Counted from the stretch's first letter, positions 17,447 through 26,287 are shown. The stretch: 64,000 bases of DNA from Kluyvera sp047971185 (GCF_047971185.1 NZ_JBKDZH010000036.1:1-64000), one strand, 5' to 3'. Numbers and translations are program-made. Notes: generated by a model from the sequence alone, not told the origin.

Positions 17447-18112
17447 TTAAAAAATGCCTTTCTGGCGAATCTGCTGCATTTTTTGCGCCGGGGCGCCAAG
17501 GGTGCTCAGATCCACCTCTTCCGCCATGCCGTTTTTGCTGCTCTCGGCGGCGGGCGCGGCCGCGCGGCCGGACATCCGCAGCTGCTGGAGCAGCAGGTTT
17601 TGCTGATTAAGCAGGGTTTTCAGCTGTGCGACTTCGCTACGCAGCTGGCTCAGCTCCTCACGCGCCCCCTCATCCGGCGCGGCGGGCGCGGGCTGGCGCT
17701 GGAGCGCTTCAGACATCAGCGCGCGCATCTGTCGCAGCTGCTGCTTGCTGAAGTCGGCGCTCGGCGCGGCCTGCTCCACCGCAGGCGCGGCGGTCGGGCT
17801 GGCTGATATCGGCAGCAGCGAAGCGGCGGACAACTCGCCGCACAGCTCATCCAGCGTCAGCTTTTCCCGGCCCATCGATTCCGCAACGTGGCTACACAGC
17901 TGCGGGTTCAGCAGCTGCAGCTGCAACCCGGCCAGGTAGACGTTGCGGTGGAAGCGACGCATTTCCATATTGGCATCGCCAGGGTTGCTGCCCGCCTGGT
18001 TCAGCTCCTGATGCCACTTCTTCAGTTGCAGCATCGCGCGCAGGTCCGCGCGCGAGTGTTCCGGCGACAAATGCAGCGAGAGATTAACGCGGCGAATGTG
18101 CCTGTTACTCAT
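17447..18112 (-). CDS. ParR/StbB-like partner of the ParM actin
   Basis: A 221-residue protein. The ATG at 18112 overlaps the ParM stop (ATGAGTAA) and has GAGG upstream, giving MSNRHIRRVNLSLHLSPEH. The basic N-terminal strand followed by helices resembles the RHH part of ParR-type adaptors. The C-terminal half is Ala/Pro-rich, then has a leucine-rich coiled coil (EELSQLRSEVAQLKTLLNQQ) and ends in IRQKGIF, which could be a filament-binding tail. In ParMRC, ParR links the centromere to the ParM filament tip. The identification rests on position after parM and weak N-terminal resemblance. No parC-type repeats are seen. Confidence 0.6.
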   Translation of the reverse strand: MSNRHIRRVNLSLHLSPEHSRADLRAMLQLKKWHQELNQAGSNPGDANMEMRRFHRNVYLAGLQLQLLNPQLCSHVAESMGREKLTLDELCGELSAASLLPISASPTAAPAVEQAAPSADFSKQQLRQMRALMSEALQRQPAPAAPDEGAREELSQLRSEVAQLKTLLNQQNLLLQQLRMSGRAAAPAAESSKNGMAEEVDLSTLGAPAQKMQQIRQKGIF

Positions 18113-19148
18113 CGTCACCCACCTCAGCCATGTGCGGTGCGGCGACGGTCTCAACGCTGGAGTCCGCGTGATACAGGCAGATCTCACGCGACAGCGCGCT
18201 CTGCGGGTTATCAATGGTGATCACGCGGTCGCCCAGGGTGGCGTAGGTTTCACGTACCGCTTTCTCAATCAGGTGCGCGCCGCCACCGACCAGGTAAACG
18301 CGGTTCGGGTTCTTGGCGAATTTCTTCGCTTCATAGGCCACCTGGTCGCCCAGCTCCTGAATTTTAATCTCCACGCGTTCGAGGATGTCGGCAATGCGCG
18401 ATTCGTCGTTAATCACGCTCTTCACAAACTCCATATCGTGGCGACGCTTGATCAGCTCGTTGGCGACCAGGTAGCTGGAGTCGCTGTCGGCGGCGGCCAG
18501 CAGCTTACGGGTGGCGTCGGTCACCATCGCCACGCCAATTTCGTTATTGCCGTAAATGGCGGAAACATCGTCAAATTCACCGACGATCACCCCCATATCC
18601 AGCGTGGTGCCGCCGCAGTCGACCACCAGCGATTTGGTGAATTCGGTGACGTTGGAGTTCAGCAGGTGCGACAGCGCCGCCGGCAGGCTTTCCGGCATCA
18701 CCTGAACGTCAACAATGCGGAACAGCTCGCCTTTGTTGAGGGTGATGTCGCGCATCAGGTTGCGGCGCTTGGCTTCGATGCGGCTTTCGTTGCGCTGGCA
18801 GTCGTCCGGGTTGTAGTACTGGGTAATCGGCAGCGTCACAATCACTTCCACGTCGCACGGCGTCATTCCGGTCAGCAGCAGGGCGTGGTGCACCGCCAGC
18901 AGGTTCAGGTCGTCATACTGGTAGTCGATGTGCGTGGTGGATAACGCTTTATCGGAAGTGGCGTCGTAGGTGTATTTGGTGGTACCGATGGTGTAGTTGT
19001 ACACCGACTGGCCGCGCAGCAGCGCCGCGCTCTTCCAGTCTTTACGGAAGGAGTTCGGCGAGACCACGGTCTTCAGCGTGCCGTTCTCAATCCAGCTAAT
19101 TTTTACGTTGGTAGAGCCATCATCAATGGCGAATTTCATACGGGTCAT
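18105..19148 (-). CDS. ParM/StbA-type actin-like ATPase, chromosomal
   Basis: A 347-residue actin-fold protein. ATG 19148 has GAGG upstream. Nucleotide-binding motifs are all present: phosphate loop 1 FAIDDGSTNVKISW, phosphate loop 2 VVDCGGTTLDMGVIVG, and the adenosine motif VYLVGGGAHLIEKA. This matches ParM of R1-type plasmids, which polymerises to push DNA apart. Here there are no plasmid replication or mobilisation genes. Instead the gene lies 46 bp behind an NlpC/P60 gene that follows the flagellar motor genes, and upstream of the ParR-like partner. The GC content is like the surrounding chromosome. The role is unknown and could be positioning of a cell-surface structure. Confidence 0.88.
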   Translation of the reverse strand: MTRMKFAIDDGSTNVKISWIENGTLKTVVSPNSFRKDWKSAALLRGQSVYNYTIGTTKYTYDATSDKALSTTHIDYQYDDLNLLAVHHALLLTGMTPCDVEVIVTLPITQYYNPDDCQRNESRIEAKRRNLMRDITLNKGELFRIVDVQVMPESLPAALSHLLNSNVTEFTKSLVVDCGGTTLDMGVIVGEFDDVSAIYGNNEIGVAMVTDATRKLLAAADSDSSYLVANELIKRRHDMEFVKSVINDESRIADILERVEIKIQELGDQVAYEAKKFAKNPNRVYLVGGGAHLIEKAVRETYATLGDRVITIDNPQSALSREICLYHADSSVETVAAPHMAEVGDDE

Positions 19149-19194
19149 GGTCACGGCCTCACTTCAAAAGGTGTTTTAACGGCGTCACGGCGTC

Positions 19195-19992
19195 TTACAG
19201 AACGCGGCGTGCGCCAAGGTAATGTGATTGCCAGAAGTCATCAGACAGCTGGCTAATACGAATTTTTAACCCGGTACGCGGCGCTTCAATAAAGCGTCCG
19301 TCGCCGAGATACACGCCAACGTGATCCGCACCGGGACGCTGGTTAATGTTGAAAAAGACCAGGTCGCCTTTTTTCAGGCTGCTCTGGCGAACCGATTTCA
19401 AGCCGTTATCCCAGTACATGCCGTTGGCGGTGCGCGGCAGTTTGCGTTCCAGCACGTGGTTGAAGGCGTAGAACACCAGGCCGCTACAGTCGAAGCCGTC
19501 GGTCGGGCTGTTGCCGCCCCACAGGTAGGGTTTGCCGAGCTGGCTTTCGAGGCGATGGATAACCGTGCGCAGTCGGGCGTTGGTTTTCGGCGCCCGGCGC
19601 TTTGCGACGCTGACGGTATCGTCCTGCACTTCATCCCACAGCGCTTCCGAGCCGCCGAGGCTGCCCGGCTTCCAGCGCGCGTGCATCGCCAGCGTCTCGC
19701 GATTCTTAGCGCGCTCTGCCTGCTGCTTGACGATCTCCCGGCGCTTTTGCTCCGGGGTTGGCGGCACCACGGCATCGCGTTTTCTGGCCTTCGCCAACAG
19801 ACGTTCGCGGTTTTGCTTGCGCTTTTGCGCTTCACTAACGGTTTTAGCCTCCGGCGCTTTCACCGGCTGCGGCTTTGCGCTGACGTAGCCAGGCAGCGTC
19901 AGCAACAGCAAAAAGAGGAAAAAAAGTTGTACCTGTCGGACAAAGGCCGACCGAACAGGTACAAAAGGGATGGTAAACGGGAAACTTTTCAC
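19195..19992 (-). CDS. NlpC/P60 peptidoglycan endopeptidase, secreted
   Basis: A 265-residue protein. The signal or anchor segment is residues 19-39 (VQLFFLFLLLLTLPGYVSA). A highly charged, coiled-coil-like linker rich in Lys/Arg/Glu follows (residues 45-100). The C-terminal NlpC/P60 domain has the catalytic Cys in GFDCSGLVFYAF, the His in ADHVGVYLGDGRFIEAP, and the third site nearby. It should cleave the stem peptides of peptidoglycan. It begins 14 bp after lafU on the same strand, so it is likely part of the laf operon. The lateral FlgJ here lacks its hydrolase domain, so this enzyme could open the wall for the rod; that is an inference. Confidence 0.87.
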   Translation of the reverse strand: MKSFPFTIPFVPVRSAFVRQVQLFFLFLLLLTLPGYVSAKPQPVKAPEAKTVSEAQKRKQNRERLLAKARKRDAVVPPTPEQKRREIVKQQAERAKNRETLAMHARWKPGSLGGSEALWDEVQDDTVSVAKRRAPKTNARLRTVIHRLESQLGKPYLWGGNSPTDGFDCSGLVFYAFNHVLERKLPRTANGMYWDNGLKSVRQSSLKKGDLVFFNINQRPGADHVGVYLGDGRFIEAPRTGLKIRISQLSDDFWQSHYLGARRVL

Positions 19993-20006
19993 AGCGTTAC
20001 ATCAGA

Positions 20007-20936
20007 CTAAGGGTTATTGCTGAGCTTATCGGCCAGCGGTTTAATCACCTTCTCGCCGTGCTGACCAAAGAACTGGTACAGCGATTCACTGGCCGAATGG
20101 GTCAGGACCATAATTTCGATACGTCGGTTGGCCGAGCTGAGCGGGTGCTCCGGGTCCAGCAGCATCTGGTCGGCCATGCCGCTCACCTGCAGTATTTTGC
20201 TGCCATCCAGCCCGCTGCGGGTCAGCACCGAACGCGCCTGCATGGCACGCTCGCCGGAGAGGTTCCAGTTGTTGTACAGCACCTGGTCACGAAAGCGCGT
20301 GGCGTCGGTATGCCCGGTGATAATGACTTTGTTGTCGATCTTGTTCAGCTCCGGGGCGAATTCCGTCAGCAGACGTTTGAAGAACGGCGTCAGAATGGCG
20401 CTGCTGCGCTGGAACATCTCACGCTTCTGATCGTCAGTAATCAGAATACGCAGCCCCTGCGGCACAATTTCCATTTTCAGGTTGGCCTGCGCGTCATACG
20501 CCGAGGTGATCTTCATGATCGTGCGCGCCAGATCTTCAATTTCGCTTTTCGAGCGGGAATTCACGTCGCCCAGGCTCTCAGCGCCTTTCATCTGCTTCGC
20601 CAGCGCGGCGTCTTTCTGCGCCTGCTCTTTGAGCTGATCTTTGTGCTTCGCATGACGGGTATCCAGCAGCGCGATCTGCCCGTTTTTTCCCCCGTCCTGG
20701 TTCACCGGCGAGATGCCGTTGCCTTCAAAAATCGACTCGCCGTTGAGCAGCGAGACGATCTCTTTACGCTCTTCTTCCGTGACCGCGCCCATAATCCACA
20801 GCACCATAAACAGCGCCATCATCGCCAGCGTAAAGTCGGCAAAGGCCACCTTCCACGCGCCGCCATGAAAGGCATCATGACTTTTGCGCGAGGAACGTTT
20901 AATGATGGTGGTATGTTCTTTGTTGCGCCCGCGCAT
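20007..20936 (-). CDS. lafU: Lateral flagellar stator protein LafU (MotB-type)
   Basis: A 309-residue MotB homologue. One transmembrane helix with the essential Asp is in FADFTLAMMALFMVLWIMG (about residues 32-50). The periplasmic OmpA-like domain has VIITGHTDATRFRD and NWNLSGERAMQARSVL, and ends with NRRIEIMVL. It binds peptidoglycan and forms the ion channel with LafT, whose stop overlaps this start (ATGC/TGA overlap near 20936). The gene is full length, so the stator looks functional. In Flag-2 loci this is the last gene of the laf operon. Here further minus-strand genes continue beyond it. Confidence 0.95.
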   Translation of the reverse strand: MRGRNKEHTTIIKRSSRKSHDAFHGGAWKVAFADFTLAMMALFMVLWIMGAVTEEERKEIVSLLNGESIFEGNGISPVNQDGGKNGQIALLDTRHAKHKDQLKEQAQKDAALAKQMKGAESLGDVNSRSKSEIEDLARTIMKITSAYDAQANLKMEIVPQGLRILITDDQKREMFQRSSAILTPFFKRLLTEFAPELNKIDNKVIITGHTDATRFRDQVLYNNWNLSGERAMQARSVLTRSGLDGSKILQVSGMADQMLLDPEHPLSSANRRIEIMVLTHSASESLYQFFGQHGEKVIKPLADKLSNNP

Positions 20937-21799
20937 CAGGCTTCACCGATCATCTGGTTAACCCAACCGTCGAGCGTGGCGAAGGTCGGCTTGGTGTCCA
21001 TCGGCAGCATTTTACGGCCCGCATCCACCGCCAGCAGAGTCGGCTTGCCGGCCACGTGGTTCACCAGCACGGTACGTACGCACTCCAGCACCGCCAGCTG
21101 TTTTTTGGTGCGCTGTTCCATGGCGTTCGCCACCGGATCCATTAAGCAGTAGCAGAAGAAAACGCCGAGGAAGGTGCCGACCAGCGCGGCAGCAACCTTC
21201 ACGCCGATCACCGCGATTGAGCCATCGATCGACTGCATGGTGATGATGATCCCCAGTACCGCCGCGCAGATCCCGAAGCCCGGCATCGCCTCTGCGGTAC
21301 GCTGCAGCGAGCGGGACGGCTGCAGCAGGTTCTCTTCCATCGCCACCAGCTCCTGCTCGAGGATGCCTTCCAGCTCGTGTTCGTTGATCTTGCCCATCGC
21401 CATCAGGCGGAAGTTATCGGAGATAAACGTCACCAGCGCTTTGTCGCGCAGCATCAGCGGATATTTCTGGAACAGCGGGCTGTTTTCCGGCGCTTCAATG
21501 TGCTCGTCCAGCACCTTCAGGCCGCCGTCCTGCACCAGCTCCAGCAGTTCGTACAGCAGCATCAGCAGCTGGCGCTGGTACTCGTTGGTGTATTCATTTT
21601 TGCGCATAATGCCGCGAAACTGGCGGTACATTTCCGCCAGCACGGCGCGGGGGTTGGCGAGCACCATCGCCCCAAGCCCGGCGCCCAGAATGATGATAAT
21701 TTCACCCGGCTGCCAGAAAGAGGAGAGCTGGCCGCCGGACATAATAAAGCCGCCAACTACGCACCCCATGATGATTACGATACCGAAGAATTTCTGCAT
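20936..21799 (-). CDS. lafT: Lateral flagellar stator protein LafT (MotA-type)
   Basis: A 287-residue MotA homologue with four hydrophobic segments. The first two are close together near the N-terminus (FGIVIIMGCVVGGFIMSGG and IIIILGAGLGAMVLANP). The second pair follows from about residue 168 (GFGICAAVLGIIITMQ and VAAALVGTFLGVFFCYC). Between them lies the large cytoplasmic loop that couples to FliG. It follows the sigma factor gene by 7 bp and is coupled to lafU. With LafU it forms the torque unit. Confidence 0.95.
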   Translation of the reverse strand: MQKFFGIVIIMGCVVGGFIMSGGQLSSFWQPGEIIIILGAGLGAMVLANPRAVLAEMYRQFRGIMRKNEYTNEYQRQLLMLLYELLELVQDGGLKVLDEHIEAPENSPLFQKYPLMLRDKALVTFISDNFRLMAMGKINEHELEGILEQELVAMEENLLQPSRSLQRTAEAMPGFGICAAVLGIIITMQSIDGSIAVIGVKVAAALVGTFLGVFFCYCLMDPVANAMEQRTKKQLAVLECVRTVLVNHVAGKPTLLAVDAGRKMLPMDTKPTFATLDGWVNQMIGEA

Positions 21800-21806
21800 A
21801 AACCTT

Positions 21807-22508
21807 TCACTTCTGGAAAAAAGACTGAATTTTTTGGGCGATTTTTTTATTGAGCTGACAGACCCTGGCTTCGGTTAAATCGAGGACCAGAGCAATCTCT
21901 TTCAGGCTCATCTCATGCTGGTAATAAAGCGTCAGGATCAGCTGTTCACGCTCATCAAGCGCTGCCAGCGCGCTGCGTAGCGTCCGGCTGACGACGACTT
22001 CGTCCTCCAGCGGTCGGCTATCCAGCGCGCCGGCGTGAACGTCATTCCCTAACAGCTCATCCAGGCTCTCTATCGTTTTGGCGCAATCCAGCAATAAATA
22101 TTCCTGGTACTCTTCCGCCGAGATCGACAGGTGGCGGTTAATATCCTCGAAGCTGGGCGTCCGCCCGAGTTGACGCGCAATTTCGCGGATACCGTCGTTC
22201 ATTTTGTGCGTCTTCTGGCGCAGGCGGCGAGGACGCCAGTCCAGCAGGCGCAGTTCATCCAGCACCGCACCGCGTATGCGCTGCACGGCATAGGCGGCGA
22301 ACTGTTCGTCCGGGTGGCCATAGCGGCGCAGCGACGTCAGCAGGCCCATCAAGGCGATCTGCTCCATATCTTCCCGGTCGATGACGCTGCTGGTCTGGTA
22401 CGAGAGCTGTTTCACCACCCGGTTAACCAACGGCAGATACGCGCTAACGTAGCGCGCCTCGTCCGCCGGGGTCAGGGTGTCACTCGCAATAAAGTCCATC
22501 ATTTCCAT
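21807..22508 (-). CDS. lafS: Lateral flagellar sigma-28-type factor LafS
   Basis: A 233-residue FliA-family sigma factor. Region 2 has VIDREDMEQIALMGLL and RRYGHPDEQFAAYAVQRIRG. Region 4 is near the C-terminus, with LREQ/EREQLILTLYYQHEMSLKEIA and LDLTEARVCQLNKKI as the HTH. In lateral systems LafS drives late genes (flagellin, caps, stator) once FlgM is exported. A flgM gene is present at 40175. It is located between the broken lafF and lafT in the standard order. Confidence 0.94.
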   Translation of the reverse strand: MEMMDFIASDTLTPADEARYVSAYLPLVNRVVKQLSYQTSSVIDREDMEQIALMGLLTSLRRYGHPDEQFAAYAVQRIRGAVLDELRLLDWRPRRLRQKTHKMNDGIREIARQLGRTPSFEDINRHLSISAEEYQEYLLLDCAKTIESLDELLGNDVHAGALDSRPLEDEVVVSRTLRSALAALDEREQLILTLYYQHEMSLKEIALVLDLTEARVCQLNKKIAQKIQSFFQK

Positions 22509-22520
22509 TGCGCGTATCTA

Positions 22521-22980
22521 TTACTGGAAGACCATTTTGCTGATGATGACGTCCTCAAACGGGACGCTCATCTTCAGGCTGCTGAAGCGCTCGGCGTAGG
22601 CGGCCTGTAGCTTGTCGTGCATCACGTTGACGCTCATACCGCGCACTTCGTCATAATCGAGGTCAGAGAGCAGGCTGACCGTCGCACCGCGCACCGCCGG
22701 GATCATCTCCTGCGCTTTACGGGTGTTTTCCGGGCCATTGGTCGCCAGGTTCAGCTCCAGCAGCAGGTAACGCTTTGCCCTTCAGCGTGATCACCACGTT
22801 CTTGATCTCCACAAACTCCACGGAGTCTTTGGAAGAACTGGAGAACATCCCCGATAAGAAGCTGCTGCCGGTGGCTTCATCCATGCGCAGCAGATGGGTC
22901 CCCACCACCGTCATCCCGGCCGCCAGCATGGCGGTCACGAGCGCGATAATGAGGCCGAAAGAGAGAGTTTTTGCGTTCAT
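22521..22980 (-). pseudogene. lafF: FliL-like LafF, apparent frameshift
   Basis: The gene opens at 22980 with MNAKTLSFGLIIALVTAML (transmembrane anchor) and reads correctly to KNVVITLKGK. It then leaves the frame near 22768-22780 and stops at 22717. Shifting by one base at that point gives YLLLELNLATNGPENTRKA and continues to SVPFEDVIISKMVFQ, ending at 22521. The joined product would be about 152 residues, a normal FliL length. The spacing of both halves (460 bp, one over a multiple of three) fits one extra base or two missing bases. LafF/FliL surrounds the stator ring and is often not essential for rotation. A sequencing or assembly error is the main alternative. Confidence 0.85.
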
Positions 22981-22993
22981 AATGTTCTTTGTC

Positions 22994-24037
22994 TTAAACC
23001 GTCAGTAGTACCGAGTTATCGCGGCGGGAGTCCTGGGTAGCCGATGCCTCGGCCGCCAGCTCCGCGCCCGCCTGAATGGCGTTATGCTGCTCGGCGAAAG
23101 GTTGTCCTCTGCCCTGCTGCTGCCCCCCGGACTGGGAAGACACCTGCACGTTGACCTGAACAAAATTCTGCTCGGTCAGGCTCTGGCGGAGATCGTTGCT
23201 GGTTTGCTGCAAGGTGCGATAAACCTCGGCGTTGCTGGCGTTGATCTGCACCTGCACGCGGCCGTTGTCGACCTGCATCGAGATATCGATTTTGCCCATA
23301 TCCGGCGGATCGAGTCGGATAGTGGCGTGCTGAATCTGCTGCTTCACCTGAACCTGCAGGCGGTCGCCGAGCGCGCTTTGCAGCTGCTCGCTCCAGCGGG
23401 AAGGTTCCGGGTCCATCTTCAGCGTGGTGGTGACCGGCGCGGCGGTGGCGGTTGTCGTTGAGGAAACGCTGTGACTGCTGTCCTGCATTGACATAGCCAC
23501 CGGCGTGACGGGTGCCAGCGCCGCCGTCAGGGTTGGCGCGACCGGCTGAGTGCTGACCGGGGTTTCCGCAGCGGCGACGCTCGGCATCGCGACCGTCTGC
23601 TGCTGTAGTGACGGCGCAAGATTCATCGACAGCGCCTGTGTGGCCATCAGCGGCTGAGCATTAGCCATCAGCGCGTCATCGACGGGCTGCTGCGCGATGT
23701 TGCCGTAGCTGGCGGTTTGCACCGGCATCTGGCTGGTCATCAGCAGCGTTTCCAGCAGCTGTTGCTGCGAGTCGTCTTTCAACAACGCCCCGCTCAGCTG
23801 CTGGCTATCAGCGTCATCATCGTCGTCGTCCACGGAAACCGGCTGGGCGCTGACGGCCAGGTCGCTCGGGAGCGTCTGCCCGGCCATCATCGAATCAATC
23901 ACGTTCAACAGCGCATCGCTGAAGGCGGTAGGCGTCTGCGCCGCGCCGTTCTCGCCCACCGGCCCGGCGATAGATTCGGCCTGCATCGGCAGGCCGAACC
24001 CGCTCAGCGCACCCTGTGAAAGGTTCAGAATATCCAT
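22994..24037 (-). CDS. lafE: Hook-length control protein LafE (FliK-type)
   Basis: A 347-residue protein. The long low-complexity N-terminal two-thirds is rich in Ala, Gln, Thr, Ser and Val, which is typical of the FliK ruler region. The C-terminal FliK domain has WSEQLQSALGDRLQVQVKQQ, TIRLDPPDMGKIDISMQV and VQVQINASNAEVYRTL. It measures the hook and switches FlhB specificity. Its start overlaps the lafD stop. An acidic run DDDDDDAD lies near residue 73. Confidence 0.9.
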   Translation of the reverse strand: MDILNLSQGALSGFGLPMQAESIAGPVGENGAAQTPTAFSDALLNVIDSMMAGQTLPSDLAVSAQPVSVDDDDDDADSQQLSGALLKDDSQQQLLETLLMTSQMPVQTASYGNIAQQPVDDALMANAQPLMATQALSMNLAPSLQQQTVAMPSVAAAETPVSTQPVAPTLTAALAPVTPVAMSMQDSSHSVSSTTTATAAPVTTTLKMDPEPSRWSEQLQSALGDRLQVQVKQQIQHATIRLDPPDMGKIDISMQVDNGRVQVQINASNAEVYRTLQQTSNDLRQSLTEQNFVQVNVQVSSQSGGQQQGRGQPFAEQHNAIQAGAELAAEASATQDSRRDNSVLLTV

Positions 24038-24342
24038 CAGCGCATCCCCTCATCGTCCATAAACTGGGCGTAGGCCATTGCCCCTTCGCGGTTGCGCGCG
24101 GCGAGGTTCATTTTGGCGGCCAGCATATCGCTCTGCCCCTGGCAGTAATCGCGCGCCTGCTGGTGCACCTTTTTCAGCGCATCCAGCGCCTGGCGTTCCG
24201 CAGCATCCAGCTTTTTGCCCTGGATGGCGGTCAGCAGTTCGGCGATTTTCGCGTCGACGTTAACGACGGAAGGCCAGTTGTGATCTTCCGTCGCCTGACG
24301 TAGCGCCTGAGTCAGCGTTTGCATCGCGTGTTGCACACTCAT
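24037..24342 (-). CDS. lafD: LafD, FliT-type chaperone
   Basis: A 101-residue, mainly helical protein starting MSVQHAMQTLTQALRQ. It lies between fliS and fliK homologues, where FliT/LafD is expected. Features are heptad-like helices and a charged middle (VDAKIAELLTAIQGKKLDAAE). FliT-type proteins are chaperones for the filament cap FliD. Sequence similarity is weak at this size, so the call rests mostly on position and helical content. It overlaps lafC by 4 bp. Confidence 0.75.
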   Translation of the reverse strand: MSVQHAMQTLTQALRQATEDHNWPSVVNVDAKIAELLTAIQGKKLDAAERQALDALKKVHQQARDYCQGQSDMLAAKMNLAARNREGAMAYAQFMDDEGMR

Positions 24343-24731
24343 GCCGCCTGACCCATTTTTTCCCAGCCGTCCTGCAGGTTGCCGAGGATCGTTTCCACTT
24401 CTTCGATCTGCTCAATGGAGAGGTTATTGCTGGCGTCGTACAGACGGTAAACGCAGTAGTCATAGAGATTCGCCAGGCTCAGCGCCAGTTCGCCGCCCTT
24501 ATCAAAATCGAGCGAGCTGGTCAGCGCATTGAGGATGTCGATGCACTTGTTGATGCTCTGCGCCTTACGCTCGTAACGACGCGCCGCAATGTGGCTTTTG
24601 GCGCGTACCAGTTCATCCATCATGCCGCGAAACAGCATCAGCACCAGCTGGTGCGGGTTGGCCGCCGCCGCCTGAATCGCCAGATCGGATTGTTGATACA
24701 GGCCGTAGCCTTCCTGCTCATTACCGTACAT
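24339..24731 (-). CDS. lafC: Flagellin export chaperone LafC (FliS-type)
   Basis: A 130-residue FliS homologue. Conserved blocks are NPHQLVLMLFRGMMDELVRAK, KAQSINKCIDILNALTSSL and LANLYDYCVYRLYDASNNLS. It binds the C-terminus of LafA in the cytosol and prevents its polymerisation before export. It lies 23 bp behind the cap gene and overlaps lafD. The length is normal and nothing key is missing. Confidence 0.95.
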   Translation of the reverse strand: MYGNEQEGYGLYQQSDLAIQAAAANPHQLVLMLFRGMMDELVRAKSHIAARRYERKAQSINKCIDILNALTSSLDFDKGGELALSLANLYDYCVYRLYDASNNLSIEQIEEVETILGNLQDGWEKMGQAA

Positions 24732-24754
24732 TGGAGATGGGTTCCCTTAGAAAA

Positions 24755-26083
24755 TTAGCTAAACAAACTCGTGGTGTTATTCATCTGCGTCATGAGCGAC
24801 TGCAACTGCGTAAACTGCTTGAGGTAGCGGTTGTACGAAGACTCATAGCGCGTTTCCATTTTGGCGGTTTTGTTGTCGATATCGGTCTGCTGGCGGTCGA
24901 GGGTATCCTGACGCCCTTTCAGCAGGCCGGTGGTGGAGCTGAGGTATTTATCCAGCGTTTTATCCATCGCTTTAATCAGGCCGTCGTTGCCGTTAAAGAA
25001 CTGCGCCACGGTCTGCGGGTCGTTTTTCAACTGCTCTTCCAGCTTGTCGGCGTCGAAGGAGAATTTGCCGTCTTTGTCGGCGGTGATGCCGAACTTGCTC
25101 ATGTTCTGATCGCCGAAGGTACCGCGCAGCATGCTGCTGAGTTCGGTGCCTAATGTCGAAATACTGGCATCGCCGGCAAAAGCGCCGCGGTCGGTGCTGG
25201 AACTGCCGGTCGCCGTCAGGCCAGAGATGGTGTCGCGCAGCGTGTTGTAGGCATCGAGGAACGCCTGGACCTGGTTCTTGGTCTCGGTAACGTCGGTATC
25301 AATAGAGATAACCAGCGGTTTACCCGCTTCAGTGGTGCTGGTCAGCTTAATGGAGACGCCGTCGACCAGGTCATCAAGGTTGTTGGAGCTGCTGTAATAT
25401 TTTGTATCGGAGTCACCCAGGGTAAAGATGGCGTCCTTACCTTCGGTAATATTTTCCGGCTTGTCGAACATCTCCGCCCCGCCGGTCATCCCGCTGGTAT
25501 CCATCTGGATGTCATACTTCGCGCCGCTCTGATCGCTGTTAAAAATCAGCGTCACTTCACCGTTGACGCGCATCATCGAGGCGGTGATGCCGTTCTGCCC
25601 GGTGGTGGCGGTGGTCGAGCTAGAGGCGCTCGGGAAATCCGTTTTGTTTACCGCCGCCGCAAAGTCGGAAATGCTGTTGAGATCGTCCATCTCGATCTCA
25701 ATCTCTTCGCCGTCGAGGGTAATTTTCAGCGTACCGGTGGCGTTCTTCACCGATTCGTCAGTCAGCCCTTCAAACGACTTCTGCTGGGCGGTCGCCAGCT
25801 GGGTGACGTTCAGGCTGTAGGTCCCTTTACGCGCGCTGGCGCTGGCGGTGATGGTGGCGATACCTTCCTGGTTCATGGTCGCGACGTTCTTCAACACGCT
25901 GGCGGAACTGGAGTTCAACGCCGTGATGGAGGTGCGGAAGGTGGTTAACGCCGTGCGCAGTGAATCCAGCGCTTTAGTCTGTGACTGTAAGGTAGACGTC
26001 TGCTTGGTGATTGAGTTTTGCAGCGCAAGAATGTCATAGCCTGCCAGCTGGGTGGCCAGTGTATTCGGGTCAAAATCAGACAT
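24755..26083 (-). CDS. lafB: Filament cap protein LafB (FliD-type)
   Basis: A 442-residue protein. ATG 26083 is chosen because GGAG lies nine bases upstream and it opens MSDFDPNTLATQLAGYDI. N- and C-terminal helical regions are FliD-like (TKQTSTLQSQTKALDSL; MQ/MMTQMNNTTSLFS). A variable beta-rich middle follows from about residue 60. It caps the lateral filament and assists flagellin folding. A terminator lies upstream of it, between it and lafA, so it may be expressed from partial readthrough or its own promoter. Confidence 0.92.
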   Translation of the reverse strand: MSDFDPNTLATQLAGYDILALQNSITKQTSTLQSQTKALDSLRTALTTFRTSITALNSSSASVLKNVATMNQEGIATITASASARKGTYSLNVTQLATAQQKSFEGLTDESVKNATGTLKITLDGEEIEIEMDDLNSISDFAAAVNKTDFPSASSSTTATTGQNGITASMMRVNGEVTLIFNSDQSGAKYDIQMDTSGMTGGAEMFDKPENITEGKDAIFTLGDSDTKYYSSSNNLDDLVDGVSIKLTSTTEAGKPLVISIDTDVTETKNQVQAFLDAYNTLRDTISGLTATGSSSTDRGAFAGDASISTLGTELSSMLRGTFGDQNMSKFGITADKDGKFSFDADKLEEQLKNDPQTVAQFFNGNDGLIKAMDKTLDKYLSSTTGLLKGRQDTLDRQQTDIDNKTAKMETRYESSYNRYLKQFTQLQSLMTQMNNTTSLFS

Positions 26084-26236
26084 AGTAGGTTCTCCAGGCA
26101 CGCAAGCCACGATCGATATGTAATTGATTTAGCAACTATCGCGCCAACTTTTAAATTGTTATTTATCAATGAATTAAATAATGGCAGGAACAGGTATTTC
26201 CGCATTTTCCGGCAGGGGGAAGGAGGGGCCGGATAC

Positions 26237-26264
26237 AAAAACACCGCCATACAGCGGTGTTTTT
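26237..26264 (-). terminator. Terminator between lafA and lafB
   Basis: A perfect hairpin with arms AACACCGC and GCGGTGTT and a short loop, with runs of A on one side and T on the other. It would work on either strand and lies just after the flagellin stop codon, reading minus. It should let lafA be expressed far above the downstream cap gene. Confidence 0.85.
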
Positions 26265-26287
26265 TTCCTGCAATAATCCGTGAAGGA

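Noticed and set aside
19149..19194. parC-like centromere repeats upstream of parM
   Set aside because: Only two short CGTCACGGC-like words, no iterated array.
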